A stretch of 64,000 bases of DNA, from contig NC_135220.1 in NCBI RefSeq assembly GCF_052324685.1, positions 4,075,216 to 4,139,215 of the forward strand, read 5' to 3'. A program made the position numbers and the translations under genes. This document shows, in pieces, positions 37,431 to 50,200 of this stretch. How positions within the stretch are numbered: position 1 is the first letter of the stretch; each line of letters starts with the position of its first letter. This DNA comes from Brachyhypopomus gauderio (Eukaryota; Chordata; Actinopteri; Gymnotiformes; Hypopomidae). The notes under the pieces are model-generated. The model searched no databases. It was not told the DNA's origin and worked only from the letters and a program-made list of their open reading frames with translations.

Positions 37431-39806
37431 TATGTAGTAAATTCAACTTACTTTTCCATATTTCTGAAAATGTAATATGCTACTATGGCTATAACATTTC
37501 AAATAATGTGTAAACAATGCTGTTGCTTTTTTTTACAAACCACTAAGTTGAATATGTTTTTGTCAAATAAAATGGTTTAAACTATGTCACGAGCCTAAAT
37601 TTTTCGTCTTGCCTTTTTAATGTTTTGCTACGTGGTGTGAGATTAAGAATTGTATTATGACGTCTACGAAGCTTTCAAACACGCGAGATTAAAATGAAAC
37701 GACCCCAGAGAGATAACACGATACTAAACCGAAGCATCGCCACGGACATGGAGCCAGAAGGATAGATCCACGCAGAGAGAGTCTCCCAGCGTCGCGCCGT
37801 ATACTTTTGAACTGAGATAGATAACTTGGCACAAGGTCAGAGTAGCTGTTCATTTATTCACGCACACACTCGCGTGGTGCTCGACAGGCGTACACTTGGA
37901 ACAATTAATTAATTAACAGCAAATACCCCAAACAGCATAAACTGTGTAAACATGTGGAAAACTACAGCAATAGCACATGAATGGACTTCACTGGCACTGA
38001 CAGAAAAGATCAAGCAGATTTGAAATTAAAGATAGGCTTCAAAGAGGAAGTGGTCGACTTTACATCGAGCTCTGAGCTCACGAATCACACGAATATTCCC
38101 ATCCCCAGACAACGCCACAGGTGTAAAAAAAAACGCAGTATGTATGGGTATTTTTTTAAAATAAAGGCAATTAAACTTTTATTTACAATTATTGTAGTTT
38201 AAATATCATTCACCTCAAATTATTTCTACCTTGGGCTCTGGATCCGTAATAAATAACAAAATTATATTATATAAAAGCAAACTAGCTCACAATATAGCCT
38301 ATCTAGAAAGTAAAAAATGAAACGGTTACCTGACACCTTGGCTTAGTTGTTTAGCCTTTCCATCGCACTGTAATCTACAGGAAGAAGCGCGTGATGTCAC
38401 GACTGGAGGCAACAGACACGCCGGACAAGAAATGATTGACCGGCTCCGTCTCTCTGACGTCATTGACTGAGCGTACGATAAGCAGGTTACTTCCGAGTGT
38501 TTCTCGTTTTTCTGTCGCTGTGACTTACCTAAAGAACACATAATAAACGAATGAAATATGATATAGAGGAAACAGCACCTGTTTCTAGGACAACCATATA
38601 GTTAAAAAGAGACCTATATTTTTACAAGAGACAACAGTCACCAAACTATTAGATTTCTGTATCAGGTGCTTTGTCGATGGCAATCATTTAAGCTTATCGA
38701 CGGTTGTATTTTCCAATTCTAGCTAGATCCAAACTGATTTAAAGTTTACTTTAAAAAGGTTTCGGTAGTAATAAAAAAGGTAAACGTCAGCCCAGATATG
38801 TAATTGAAATGATGACCCATAAACCAAGCATTCAAAATTGTTTCGTCATGAATTAGAATTTACTACGAAACAGGTATATAGACAAATGCATAATAAAAAG
38901 TTCAGTGCGGTAAAGAACTGCGTGGGCATCAATCTCTTTCTCTACGTTAAAGATATTTGCGTTTTTTTACGCTATTCCGGAGTGCCGACTAGGTAAAAAA
39001 ATAATTCTTTTATTTTGTTATACCAGTTTTCACCCTTAAAAAACTGGATTAATTATTTTAAATTACCCAATTATTATTTTTTCCACACAATAAATGTCTG
39101 CAATGTTGCAGAAATGTGCATGCCCAAGTGTGACTATTTAACGTCTTTTGTGCCAACTTAGCAACGTTAAGTTATTGCAACGCCTATAGAGCGCCTTTTC
39201 TTTTGATTTTCCTGTTGGTAGCTATGAAATTGTATATTTGCTGAGATGGACAATAAAACTTCCCATCTCCAACTACGCCTCCTGCTGCTTCTTCAACATC
39301 ACAACTTCTGAGGTTCAAAAATGCTCAACAACATAAACTGGTTTGTGAATTCTGAACTTACAGTTTGACTGCATAATGCATGCCCCACAAATAAACACAT
39401 CATATTCCTTCACCCAAATAATGGCTGGGACGGAAATTATTGGCTTTCCTGTCATTTCTGCCATTAACTTTTAACATGTTCTTGTTTTCTATACATAGTG
39501 TAAAATAATTCCAGGAACTTCTGCTGTTTCCTAAAATCAGCAATAACAATTTACATTCGATAACACTTTTTTTCCAGTACTGGGCTGGATTCCTGGACAT
39601 GGTTGAAGTTTAGTGATGGCTCTCTAATATAAAGTTTCTTCCCATGAAGCATTGTTTTCAAACCACCATATGTGTGGCTAATTCACTACTATTCTTCCTT
39701 GACAATTAATTTAGCAAGCGAACTGTTACGATAATGAAATATAATAATGGAGGCCCTTTTCATTCAAGTTAATTGGAAGCTTTTAAAATTCGTTTGTCAT
39801 TCACAG
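37431..39806. other. Intergenic; possible promoter patch near 38400-38530
   Basis: Mostly AT-rich. Around 38455-38470 lies TGACGTCA (cAMP-response-element palindrome) in a locally GC-richer segment, followed on the minus strand by a GGTAAG-type donor near 38530. It could be an upstream first exon of a minus-strand gene such as the GT54 gene; this is speculative. An LTR-like fragment may occupy about 37740-37900. Confidence 0.3.
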
Positions 39807-40580
39807 AGGTCACCCAAGGGCACGGTGATCCCCAGCACATATGTCAACACTTCAGGGCCCCTACAGGAGATATCTGTAACAGTAACATCAAAAGTAAGAT
39901 TAGGTAGTGGCAGTTTTGTGACCATTGTTGTGGCAACAAGACCAGGGTGAGGAGCAGACCAGCATGGCATTACTCCACCTGTGGTCCTGCTCCACCTTCT
40001 CCAGCTCCACATGGGATTGTGTTTGTTGTCGAGTCTGGCAGCCAGCAAAAATAAATTATTAGGAAAATAAAACGAAGTCTTTGCATGATATTAATTACTA
40101 AACACATTTAAACAGTATTCTTGCGTGTAGAACATTTTTGTAAAAAGTGTTAGGACACAAAAAAATCTTTATTATACACACCAAAGATGTGAACCTGTGA
40201 TAAACACACTAGACCAGCTCTGAAGACAATGCCTTTGTCCTGTGGACGCTAGTTAGTGGGAAGTTGATACTAAGCTTTTATGTGAATTACAATATAACAC
40301 CACCAGGGTCACACTACAGAAGATATGTAAACAATTCCGCAGAAAGATAGGTTTGAGAACAATTGAAACAATCGAAAGTGAGTTCCTTAACATTAACAAG
40401 AGACAGTATTTGTTGAAATACTACAGTGACTTAAAAATTACCACGCGGAAGAACAAGACAGCATTCAGGAAGGCCATTATTGTAGCAAGAAAATTTGTCG
40501 CAAGACAAAGATGCAGGTATATCATGGAGCGGGGGACCACAGAAGAAGTGACCTATCAGGTTCTATGGTCCACGTATCAG
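39807..40580 (+). CDS. Two candidate exons of an unrecognised gene
   Basis: Exon A 39807-39893 (after ATTCACAG, before GTAAGA) reads RSPKGTVIPSTYVNTSGPLQ plus EISVTVTSK, 29 codons. Exon B 40320-40580 (after CACTACAG, before GTAGGT) reads 87 open codons starting KICKQFRRKIGLRTIETIES and ending QVLWSTYQ. Both are multiples of three, in phase 0 at both borders, so they join without changing frame. Exon B is predicted helical and basic, with QYLLKYYSDL and AFRKAIIVARKF; spacing of FRRKIGL and LL-x-Y-Y-x-x-L faintly resembles a death-domain fold, but the usual Trp is missing, so I do not assign a function. No convincing start or terminal exon could be joined in phase. Alternative: chance open segments or an unknown transposon. 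Confidence 0.3.
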
Positions 40581-42530
40581 GTAGGTCCAGAGGCCAGGAA
40601 CAAGACCTTGGACAGGCATTGGGAGCCCTTGGACTTGATAGAGAGCCATTAGCATGTTGTTCAGGTATGTCTGCGGTGAACAGAACTTCACACAGAGACT
40701 ATATAGAGATCATAGTACAGAGCTTCCAGCATTACTAGTAAATAAAAATACTTTTTAAGGGAGGAAACATTAGTGTAGGAGAGAGATTATGGACAACACC
40801 TATGCAAAGAAAATATACTACCCTGTACTGCACTATACAGCCAGCTTCCCTAGCCCGCCTGCAACAATAGAAAAATAGTCTGCCTGCTACCTAATGCTAC
40901 ACTGTTGTTGTACCATCCCATACTCTGGTGTGTCAGGACATAAAGGTTATCTAAATATGGGAGGGGGTATTTTCTACCCTGAGCTCCTTCCAATAGTAAA
41001 CCGTTAGGGGTGGGGTGGAGGGGAGGGGGGGAGCTAATACCGCTAAGCAACAAATCAGGGGCAAGCTCAAGGGAAATGCAAGGTTTTTGCTTTGACATGT
41101 GACCCAGTGATATCATTTTACTGATCAATAAAATTGTTATTAACCACGAGGAAGCAACTTTCACTTCACACTATAACAATGACAGATCAATGTGCGACGG
41201 GGAGTTGAAAAACCAGACGTTCTGGCATGATGGCAAACATGCGATACTGATCCGCCTATGAGCAGGAATAATGAGAAATGCAAAAGAAAGCTAAACACAA
41301 ACGTACACACACATAACACCTACCTACCAGGTCCAGGTGACTCCACTTTTGTAACACCATCCGTTCAGTTCAAGAATGAACACCACCTGAATAAGATCCA
41401 GACCACCACCTCCTCTCAGCTCCAAAGTCCCAGTGGACCCCTAAGGAGCAGACCTCTCCAGCAAGACCCTTTTCCATTCAATGATCCTCCTACTCACCTG
41501 ATCAACAGACAAGGTCACCTCCAAGATTCAGTGTTACAGAACTTCATGTAATGCCTACTAGCCCACTGCAAATTAAGTATTAGATTGTCTCTATTAGTAA
41601 CATGATGATTCTTTGCCCTGGTTCAGAGGAACTGGCTCTTATGAGACTCACTACAGATCAGGTATCTCTCCCAAGCTCCTCCTCTAGAACTTCGTCATAC
41701 TTTGGTAACTCCAGGAAATGCCATTCTGCTCCTGCAACTTTCCATGGTCAAAGCTGCAAGTGTGTTCAGTGTGGACACAATGTTCCTGGACGTCACAGAC
41801 ACGGAGAGCTGCGTGCATATGGGGGGGGGGTGGAGGAGGCCTGGTCCAGGTACTGACACAGTACTGACACATAAAGCCTGACACTCTCCTTCCACCAGTG
41901 GTCACCCAATACTGCAGAGTGGTTGGGTGCACTCCCGGGGTCAGCCCTGGGGTCGGTTGTTCGTCAACAAACACAACACACCACCTGTTTGTTGTATTCT
42001 CTTTCTGTTTGAGGTTTGGGAGAAGCACAAACACCGAACAGGTGGCGTCCTGGTATTGTTTACTTGAGACTGACAGATGTGGAATTATACATAATATAAG
42101 AAATGGGAGCTTCTCAGACATTAAGTGCAGACGCAGCACTGTGGTTTCTATTTTATTTTATTTTTTTACATCTCTGAGAAATGCCAAAATGTATGTTATG
42201 TACATAGTGCAGAAAGGGTAAGTAATTCAAGTTCAAGGTTTACCCTCTAGGCCACTGTATCCACTGGGTGTATGCTGTGTATTGAGTTTTCACAGCCCTT
42301 GTTTACGGGTTCACCTTCTACGTGTATATGTAATAGACTCTGAGAGTATTAGTATGTTTCAATATTCTAAGAGTAAAATGAGTAGATCAACAGTAAGCCT
42401 GCTAACTCTGGCATAAACTCATGTTTCTGTTACTTTTGTTCTAATACTAGGTACACTTCAAAACACAATATGAACTTTTTGTTTCCTGAACTAAAAGAGG
42501 TGGACCATGTAATACTTCTTTATGCTGAAT
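40581..42530. other. Intergenic; open segments of uncertain status
   Basis: Plus-strand open segments 41332-41550 (ends QDSVLQNFM then TAA) and 41675-41820 have protein-like composition and AG/GT borders but cannot be joined in phase to the exons at 39807-40580. A 10-G run lies at about 41821-41830. Nothing else was recognised. Confidence 0.3.
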
Positions 42531-42539
42531 TCAAATCAG

Positions 42540-42645
42540 GTTTATACATTTTCTATCGCATATCCTAGGGCCTGAGAATCAAACCCACAACCCTCTGGTC
42601 AGAAGACCAGTTCACTAACCACCACACCCATGGCTAGTATTGCAC
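42540..42645 (-). mobile_element. tRNA-derived SINE head
   Basis: On the minus strand GGTTAGTGAACTGGTCTTCT and GGGTTTGATTCTCAGGCCC form a tRNA-like A-box region, anticodon-arm region and B box (GGTTTGATTC). It is followed by non-tRNA sequence, so this is a SINE promoter region rather than a functional tRNA gene. Confidence 0.6.
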
Positions 42646-43445
42646 TTAAAATGGGTACAGAGGTACCTCTGAAATGTAGAATACAAAATGGAGAATTCAG
42701 AATTTGTCCTCTGGAACATCCCTGTTGTGTCTAGCAGTAATCCACATTCCGCAATAATACCAATATGTCTGTGTAGATATGTCATGTGGTGACAGGCAGG
42801 TACAACAGTGGAATGTTATGTACGATACAAGAGAACTGCCGGGCTTGGGGAAAGACGGTTTCACATAGTCAACCTTCTGAAAAAAAGAAGAGTGACATTT
42901 TGGTCTCAAAGTTCAATGTGGTTCCTGTGAACATGTCCTGTGAAGATGTCTTGTGTTCTGTCTTGTGAACAGACATAAATCATGCAGAGTGATATTTTAC
43001 CGTTTAAAATTACAATGTCAATTTCACTAAAACGTTAAACTTAAATGTCAAGCACTTATAGGCCTCTCAATAATACCCAGCCTAGTTTACTCAGTGTCAT
43101 TTTACTGCCTTAGCAATAAATAAAAACGTTGTGTGTGTGAAAACAATGAGCATGTTACATGCTATGTGAGGTTATGTGAGGCTACGGGATGCAGAACACT
43201 GTCCTTAATTGCAGACATGTGCTCTGGTCATGTGACACCTGGCGTGTCCAGGACGTTGCAGGAAGGCACAGGTCCAACATCGCATGTGGCAGACAGGGTC
43301 ACACTGTCAACTCCAGTAAGAGCCCTGAGATAGGTCTGGGTCTGGACCGGCACCTAGGAGTTCTTCAGTTCTGGATTCATCTTTGAGGTGACTACACCAA
43401 AAAAGGCGGAGTTTTCACATATCGACCGTGTTTGCAGCTATTTTA

Positions 43446-43735
43446 GGGGCAGTCATGGCCTGGTGGTAGGGAACTGGTCTTGTGACCGGAGGGTAGTGGG
43501 TTCGATTCCCAGACAGGCCATGACTGAGGTGCCCTTGAGCAAGGGACCTAACCCCAACTGCTCCCTGGGTGCCGGGCTAGGGCTGCCCACCGCTCTGGGC
43601 ACGTGTGATCCACAGCCCCCTAGTAATCACTAGTGTGTGTGTTTGTGTGTTCTGACTGCACAGATGGGTTAAAAGCGGAGGACAAAATTCGATTGAGGTG
43701 TAAAAATCACAATTGACAAAATATGGCACATTACA
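43446..43735 (+). mobile_element. Full-length tRNA-derived SINE
   Basis: tRNA-like head CATGGCCTGGTGGTAGGGAA with B box GGTTCGATTCC (about 43499-43509), then the conserved body TGAGGTGCCCTTGAGCAAGG and CCCCAACTGCTCCCTGGGTG, and a TG-rich/variable tail. This is one of the abundant SINE families of teleosts (V-SINE/HE1-like class). It shares its tRNA head type with the fragment at 42540-42645. Confidence 0.8.
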
Positions 43736-43828
43736 CCTACTGAGACGCAGGAACTGTAAGTTTTTCCCCTCCCTTTACCTGTGAGTCAGGTGTGAGGACA
43801 ATGTATGAGGACGAACCCAACATGAACA

Positions 43829-43871
43829 TTTATTTAACTCTCAGTGTACATGTCGTCCAGAGTTCTTTATT
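43829..43871 (-). terminator. ap4b1: Poly(A) signals for AP4B1
   Basis: Two TTTATT (AATAAA on the minus strand) at 43866-43871 and 43829-43834, 354 and 391 nt downstream of the AP4B1 stop codon. Either could define a short 3'UTR. Confidence 0.5.
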
Positions 43872-44224
43872 CAGTACTACATGAAAGAGTAAGATGAGTT
43901 CTTATTACTTGTATTTCCTGTCCATAAACGTATGTCATTCAACTATGAGAAGAATCCCATTCGTCCTTGATAAAAGCCAGCAGCAGCAGAAGAGTGGGAT
44001 GCAATTTAAACGTTTAACACAGGGAGAAAAGGCTGTGAGGTGCCACCCCCCCCAGAACAGCTCATCAAACACAGAACACAGCATGCCGCCACAGAGGCTT
44101 CTGGGAAGCACTTAAGCACAGCACTGCCTGCTTATTACTCAATCATTAAATTATTCAAATGGCTAGGCGATTAGTGAGGAAGTATGGGAGAATTAAGTAT
44201 GGCCTTCAGAGGGAGGGGTGAGCA

Positions 44225-47200
44225 TCACGTCCTGTCTGAGTTGAGAGTCTGCAGAGCACTGCGGAGCACAGAAACAAAGACCCTGACGGCCTGGGGCTTC
44301 TCGGGCTGCTGCTTGACCGACAGCAGCAGGGCGTCCTGGCTGTCCGGCAGCTCGGGGTCGGCGTGCAGGAGCTCGGCCAGCATCAGCGCACCCCCGGCCC
44401 TGCTGCACACGTAGGCCTTCCAGGGCCGGGTGTCGCTGTGGCTGAACGCCAGGGCCTGGATCTTCACCAGCTGCAAGGCGGCCTGCAGCGTCTCCGGAGG
44501 GGCAGCGGGTGGAGGGAAGTCCAGAGTCTGACGGTGCAGCACCTGTAGCTCCAACCACAGCTTTTCAAAAGCCTCGTGAGACAGCGGAGGTCCCAGCGTC
44601 AGGCTGGGCTCTTCTTGTGAATCGTCTGTGTCGGACACCCCCTCTGCAGGTCCTGATAGCACAGACAGACACAGAGATCAGTCCAGGTGAGCTTACCGGC
44701 ATTTAATTCCATCGTTGCTAGCCCCATTTGTAAGGCTCTAATCACATACACACACACACACACTACCTGCACCGAGGGCTGCATTCACAGGTGGAGGTTT
44801 GTACATGAGCTCATCCTCCACCCCGGAGGCCTCGGTGCTGTTGGAGGTCTGCTCAGGGAGGTCTGCAGGAGGGTCTGCCCCGTGGGTGTCGGCTTCCGCC
44901 AGCGGCACCAGCGTGTTGAAGCTGGAAGCCCAGCAGCCGACGGGCTCCTCGGGGCGCCCCGCGAGCACCGTCATGGACGGGTCGGACTCGGGCCCCAGCA
45001 GAATCTTCCGGGCTTCCTCCACTCCGCACTGCAGCAGCCGATAGTACAGGAGGGCTCGGTCCCGCACGCACACATCACTCTCCTCCTCTGCAGGGAGAAA
45101 TGTTTGCTAATACTGTCAGTTGTAAACATGGCTTTAGGGCAGGTAGTAGTGGGGGTTAACAGGAAGTATGTAAACTGACATACGCAGCAGCGTTTGTGTC
45201 TGTGCCCTCTCAGTACTACAGAAAGTCTACATGCACACAACAGTCATACATGCACACTGACGGGCCGCAGGAGTAAAACCACTGACAGGATGTCACCCTG
45301 AACCACAGAGTGCCTCTTTATCATCTGCTGTGACGTGGCTACAGTACTAGCTGAGCTGGTTTCTCTCCATTTCAGTGGTTTCTTCTCCCAAGCAGCAATC
45401 GCTCATGAAGGCATTTACCCATGTATATACACACCAATAACTGGAACACGTAAATCAACATAGAACAAAAAAAAACTCTTTCAATCCCAACTCAACTGTC
45501 ACAAACGAATCGCACGTAACATTACCGATGCAATAATGCAAGAGACGGCCCAGCATATCCTGAATCTCGGCCGGCCGACACAGAAACAGCTTCATGGTGG
45601 CTGTGAGGAGCTCCACCTTCACTGCAAAGGACAGCTCAGCCTTTAGCCCATCTATGAAGCCCTCCAGCACATAGGGGGCGCTGCTGATATGCACCCCATG
45701 CACCCCCAGCAGCCACAAGAGAGCCTGTTTGCCCTAAAAGAGAGTGAGTAATGTGCTTTTCTTGAGAATCTGTTCATTTATTAAGATTATTATTATTATA
45801 TTATAATTAAGTGAGAATTTCTTTATTTATTATAGAGTTTTACAGTAATGAGAATGATATTTCCGGAATGATATTTCCTGCTCATAACACCTAGTCATGC
45901 ATCCAATGAGACAAGGACTATCTAAAATATGTACACCTTAGCAAAAAGACATGGGCGTAATTGACATGTTCCAGGACACCAGCCATATGGAAATAAATGC
46001 AAACCGTCCACAACTTTTCCATATCTGCTGTAGGTGCGACCCCCCCTGCAGCAGAGCTATTAAGAGCAGGACGTTACCTCGTCGTCCTGAGGGTTGTCCT
46101 CACAGCCTTCCACAGCCCGACACACAGCTCCAGTGCTTTGGGGACAGAACCACACCAGGTCCCTGAACGTTCGGATCACTGCTACACAGTGGGGAAAACA
46201 GGGACTGACCAATCAGAAGACTGCAGATCACCGTCACATGGTAATGTTTAAGGATTTTAGAAAGGCTGATCTCACTTCCTTGAGAATCCTGAAACTATCT
46301 TTATGCAACACAACCACACCCTCTGTTAAACTGTGTATGGAGGAATAGGTCATTATAGTAATGTTTTATGTTTATATAAGCACTTCATGCAATCTTTTAC
46401 CAGAAGTCACATGATCTTGCTTTAGTGCCAGTAAGCCTGTCAAAATGTCCAGACACTTCTCGGTGTATGTTCGGCCGATACGTCCTGTGTGGGAGAGAAC
46501 GGAACATCTGATTGGTCGATTTATGTGTTAATATATGCATTAGCCACAGTTACACTGCAGCATTAAGGAGAAACAGCTGCAGTACAGTACGTGTTACCTA
46601 TGGCTGTGATGGCTGCCTGTGCCAGTTCAGGTGACACGTCAGTACAGTAGCTCTTCAGCTCCTCCAGGACCAGAACTACATTCTCATCATTCACCAGCTC
46701 CACCAGGATCTCCATCTTACGGAGCTTTATGTAGCCAGGCTCGGAGTAACCACAGAAGAAGCGCTTGTAATGGCTGCCGTACAAGGCTGGCCGACTGCGC
46801 AGAACCTGCTGGACGTGACACAGCCCCGCAAAGCAGAGCTCTCGCGACGCAGAGCCACAGGCGGCCAGCAGGGGGCTTCGGGCTCGCAGGAGAGCGTCCG
46901 CCTGCACGGCAGGGTGGGCGGCGGCTAAATGCAGGAATAGGCGGAGCGTGGCGGCCATAACGGGTGCATGAACACTATGGAGGAATTCATCCAGCAGGCT
47001 GAGCACGTCAAAGAGCTCATCGTCTCCACGGGGACGGTAGCGCAGCAGGAAGGTGAGAACCTCACTCTGTGCCCAGCTGTCCAAATCCTTCAACCTAGAA
47101 ACCAGTCACATGACACATCAGCAGCTACCCAAGACCAGGACGTTGACGTTGCTGATCAAATATGCTAATGTAGTTATCCTGCAACAAAGCCAGCAGTGCA

Positions 47201-50200
47201 CTCAGTGAGAACACAAAACCAGGACTAGAGCTACTGCTATGAAAAACACTACGTCAGTTACTCCAATTTGAACTGTACAGCAGACCAGAGATTATATTTA
47301 ATAGAAATCCTAATAGTACCATCCAAATCCATAGGAACTCTAGGTCAGTAATTGTAATATGTATTGTGCGATGGCCTAGGGGGTCGTTGGCAGGCCCGGA
47401 CCTGTTCAGGAGGTGATGAGCAATGGGTTTGTTGATGACCACTCCACCCTCGTCTTTCAGGATCTCCTCGAGCGCTCGGAGACAGTTCACCACCACCACA
47501 GGGTCTGGGTCCCTCAGCAGGGCATACAGCTCGTTCACTACGCTGGGATCTGAGAGGAGAGATCCACTACGTGAACAAACAGCACGCACGCAGTCTGCAG
47601 TTAGTTTTGCAAATCTAACACTGTCAAAGACAGAAGACTTAGTTGTTCAGTGATGACTGATGAGCATTTTGGTTTTACAGACATGGGAGTGGCTGTCTGA
47701 AAGGGAGAGGCACATTCATGCTTTGCCATGACACACAAAAAAGAATGTATGATATGTAGCTATTGTTAGGCACAAACATTACTGAACAAAGGCATATTAA
47801 TTCATTTATGTTTAGTGTAAACTACGAGGCTGGGAGACCTGGACCATACAGCAAATCTGCACTGCTCACTAAATGGAATTTCACTGATTAACACAGCTGA
47901 CTGTGTTGAGGGCCACTGTGTATTCCTCACTTAGCAGGTCCATGTACTCTGGACTCCACCACACCCCATGAAGAACCTGAAGAACTGATCTATCAGACAG
48001 CTGGAGCGACTGTGCCACTGTGTGGTGTTAGATTCAACACAAATGATCTACATATAATCTAGTCCAGTTTTACTGCCACCATATTGATATTACTCATATC
48101 TTATTTCTATTTTATCTTATGGAATGTGTAGCAAGATAACTGATGTCTGTGAAGAATAATTTGGAAGTTGTGCAACCAAACACTAGAGTAGTTTGTGCAT
48201 GCAATTAATTTTTCACTGTTTCTTTCATTTTCTAAACTGGCTTTGGTGTGCTAGACCTATCTCTGTGCTAGAATGGAGACAGTGAAATGCCAGACCTATC
48301 TCTGTGCTAGAACGGAGACAGTGAAATGCCAGACCTATCTCTGTGCTAGAACGGAGACAGTGAAATGCCAGACCTATCTCTGTGCTAGAATGGAGACTGT
48401 GGGTTGCTGGAGCTATCTCTGTGCTGGTGTGCTAGAAATATCTCTGTGGTAGGATGGAGACTGTGAAGTGCCAGACCTATCTCTGTGTTAGGATGGAGAC
48501 TGTGCATTTTGGCACAGCCGAGCACAGCCACTCTTCTTACATAGGAGGCTTTATCCCTCAGACCAGTCAGAACGGGCTGCTGGATGTACTCCGTGATGCC
48601 CGGCATCCTGCGACAGAAAAGGGGAAGAACATCATCACCTCACCAGGGTGAGGGTGCCGGAGACCCACCATGAGACCCAGTCCCCAAAGTCCTCCTACAG
48701 CTACAGTGCAGTACGCGTTATCTACAGCAGCAATGTGATATACATTAGCCACAGTTACACTGCAGCATGAAGGGGTTACCGGACCGGATGCCCTGAACGG
48801 TCCTGGAACATGGACTTCTACAGCCATGGTCCCAGGTGAGACCTCTGTAACCCATAACTGAAGCGGACCTGAAGTTGCACATGTTCCTGAGGGCCAGCCC
48901 GCGGACCATGGGGTTCGGGTCGGCACAGTCCTTGCGAAGCGTGTTGATAGCCAGCAGGGCCAGATCAGGCTTGTGGCTGGCGTAGGTGCACATGTAGAGG
49001 TAGACCAGCTTCTTCTGAACAATGTCCACTGTAGCGCTGGCCTTCACCATGTCCATGAAGAGAGCAGAGACATCCAAACCCTGGGTCATTGATCTGCAAA
49101 GAGAGCAGAACTCGAAGAAAAACATGCATGATGTACAGAGAAGCTTATGCGCAGATTCCACATCCTCTTTACAATACACATACTAGGTTGTGCAAGTATG
49201 CTCACCCTTGGGTTCGACTCTTAGAGTGGGTGTCTACCAAGCACATGTAGGAAGTAATTCAGTCACACTGCTGCGCACTGCTCACAGTGACCTTGACCAG
49301 CCTTTTTAACCTAAATTGAAACTGCTACAGGATCTAGTATGGCCTTTTCAAAAAGTCTGTTCTATTGGTATGCAGAATTTATCAGCCACTCCCTGCCCGG
49401 TTCACCATTGGTCAGTCTCTGAACACAGGCCTGCTGAGTGGATGGTGGCAGACTATTCTTACCACAGTAGTAACAATGCAGTTTAGCAACACAGTTAAAG
49501 TCTTAAGCAGTCACAGCAGTGTTGATGGAGATATGTCAAGTATAATTTTCACTGCTGGGTTTAAAGCACCAAAAACGTCAGAACGTAACCACTTATGTAG
49601 GGCTAGATGAGTTCACATGGATCCCACATGGCAAGAGATTATCTAGAAGTGCACACCTACAAGTTTTTTCTAACAACAAATGTAGCTGCTGAAGTGTACA
49701 AATATTGGTTTTGGGGGAATGCAAGTGCATGAGTGCACTGTTGAAATGTTAACTAGTCTGTTCATTGGCTAGGTGAAGTTCCTTTTTGCTCCATATTCCA
49801 TTTCAATAGTTAAGACTTTTGTGCTTTAGACTGTAAATTCTTTCAGGTTAACTATGATGGAAATGTAGAATCTGCTCTTGAAGAGAAGTATTTTTAAGAG
49901 CATAGCGTGCGACTGAAAGAGGAAGTTTGAGATCATCCTTTGGGTCAAGGAGACTAGACAGAGAGAAGGTGAGAGTGAAGACATGTTCCTGTCAAGTTTT
50001 GTATTTAAAAATACGGGACATTTCCCGTATATGACGTCATCGCCTAATTTGCATAATAAGTTATTTGCATATAGCCGCAATCGAGGCTGTAGGAGAAACG
50101 AAAACATCTTTGGAGTGGAAAAAAGTGAAGAAAAAACACCCCAAATATGTTTTGAACTACAAATGAATAAAAAATTAATTTTCTAGTGGTATTTCTAGCT

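Noticed and set aside
38326-38541. 71-codon minus-strand ORF near a TGACGTCA palindrome
   Set aside because: Could be a 5' exon or promoter, but no downstream exon in phase or protein homology was found; not called as coding.
41332-41556. Possible terminal coding exon ending QDSVLQNFM
   Set aside because: Open and bordered by AG, but its phase does not match the donor of the candidate exon at 40320-40580 and no family was recognised; left as unresolved.
42540-42645. Possible functional tRNA gene
   Set aside because: A and B boxes are present but the cloverleaf is imperfect and the sequence continues into a SINE body; same head as the full SINE at 43446.
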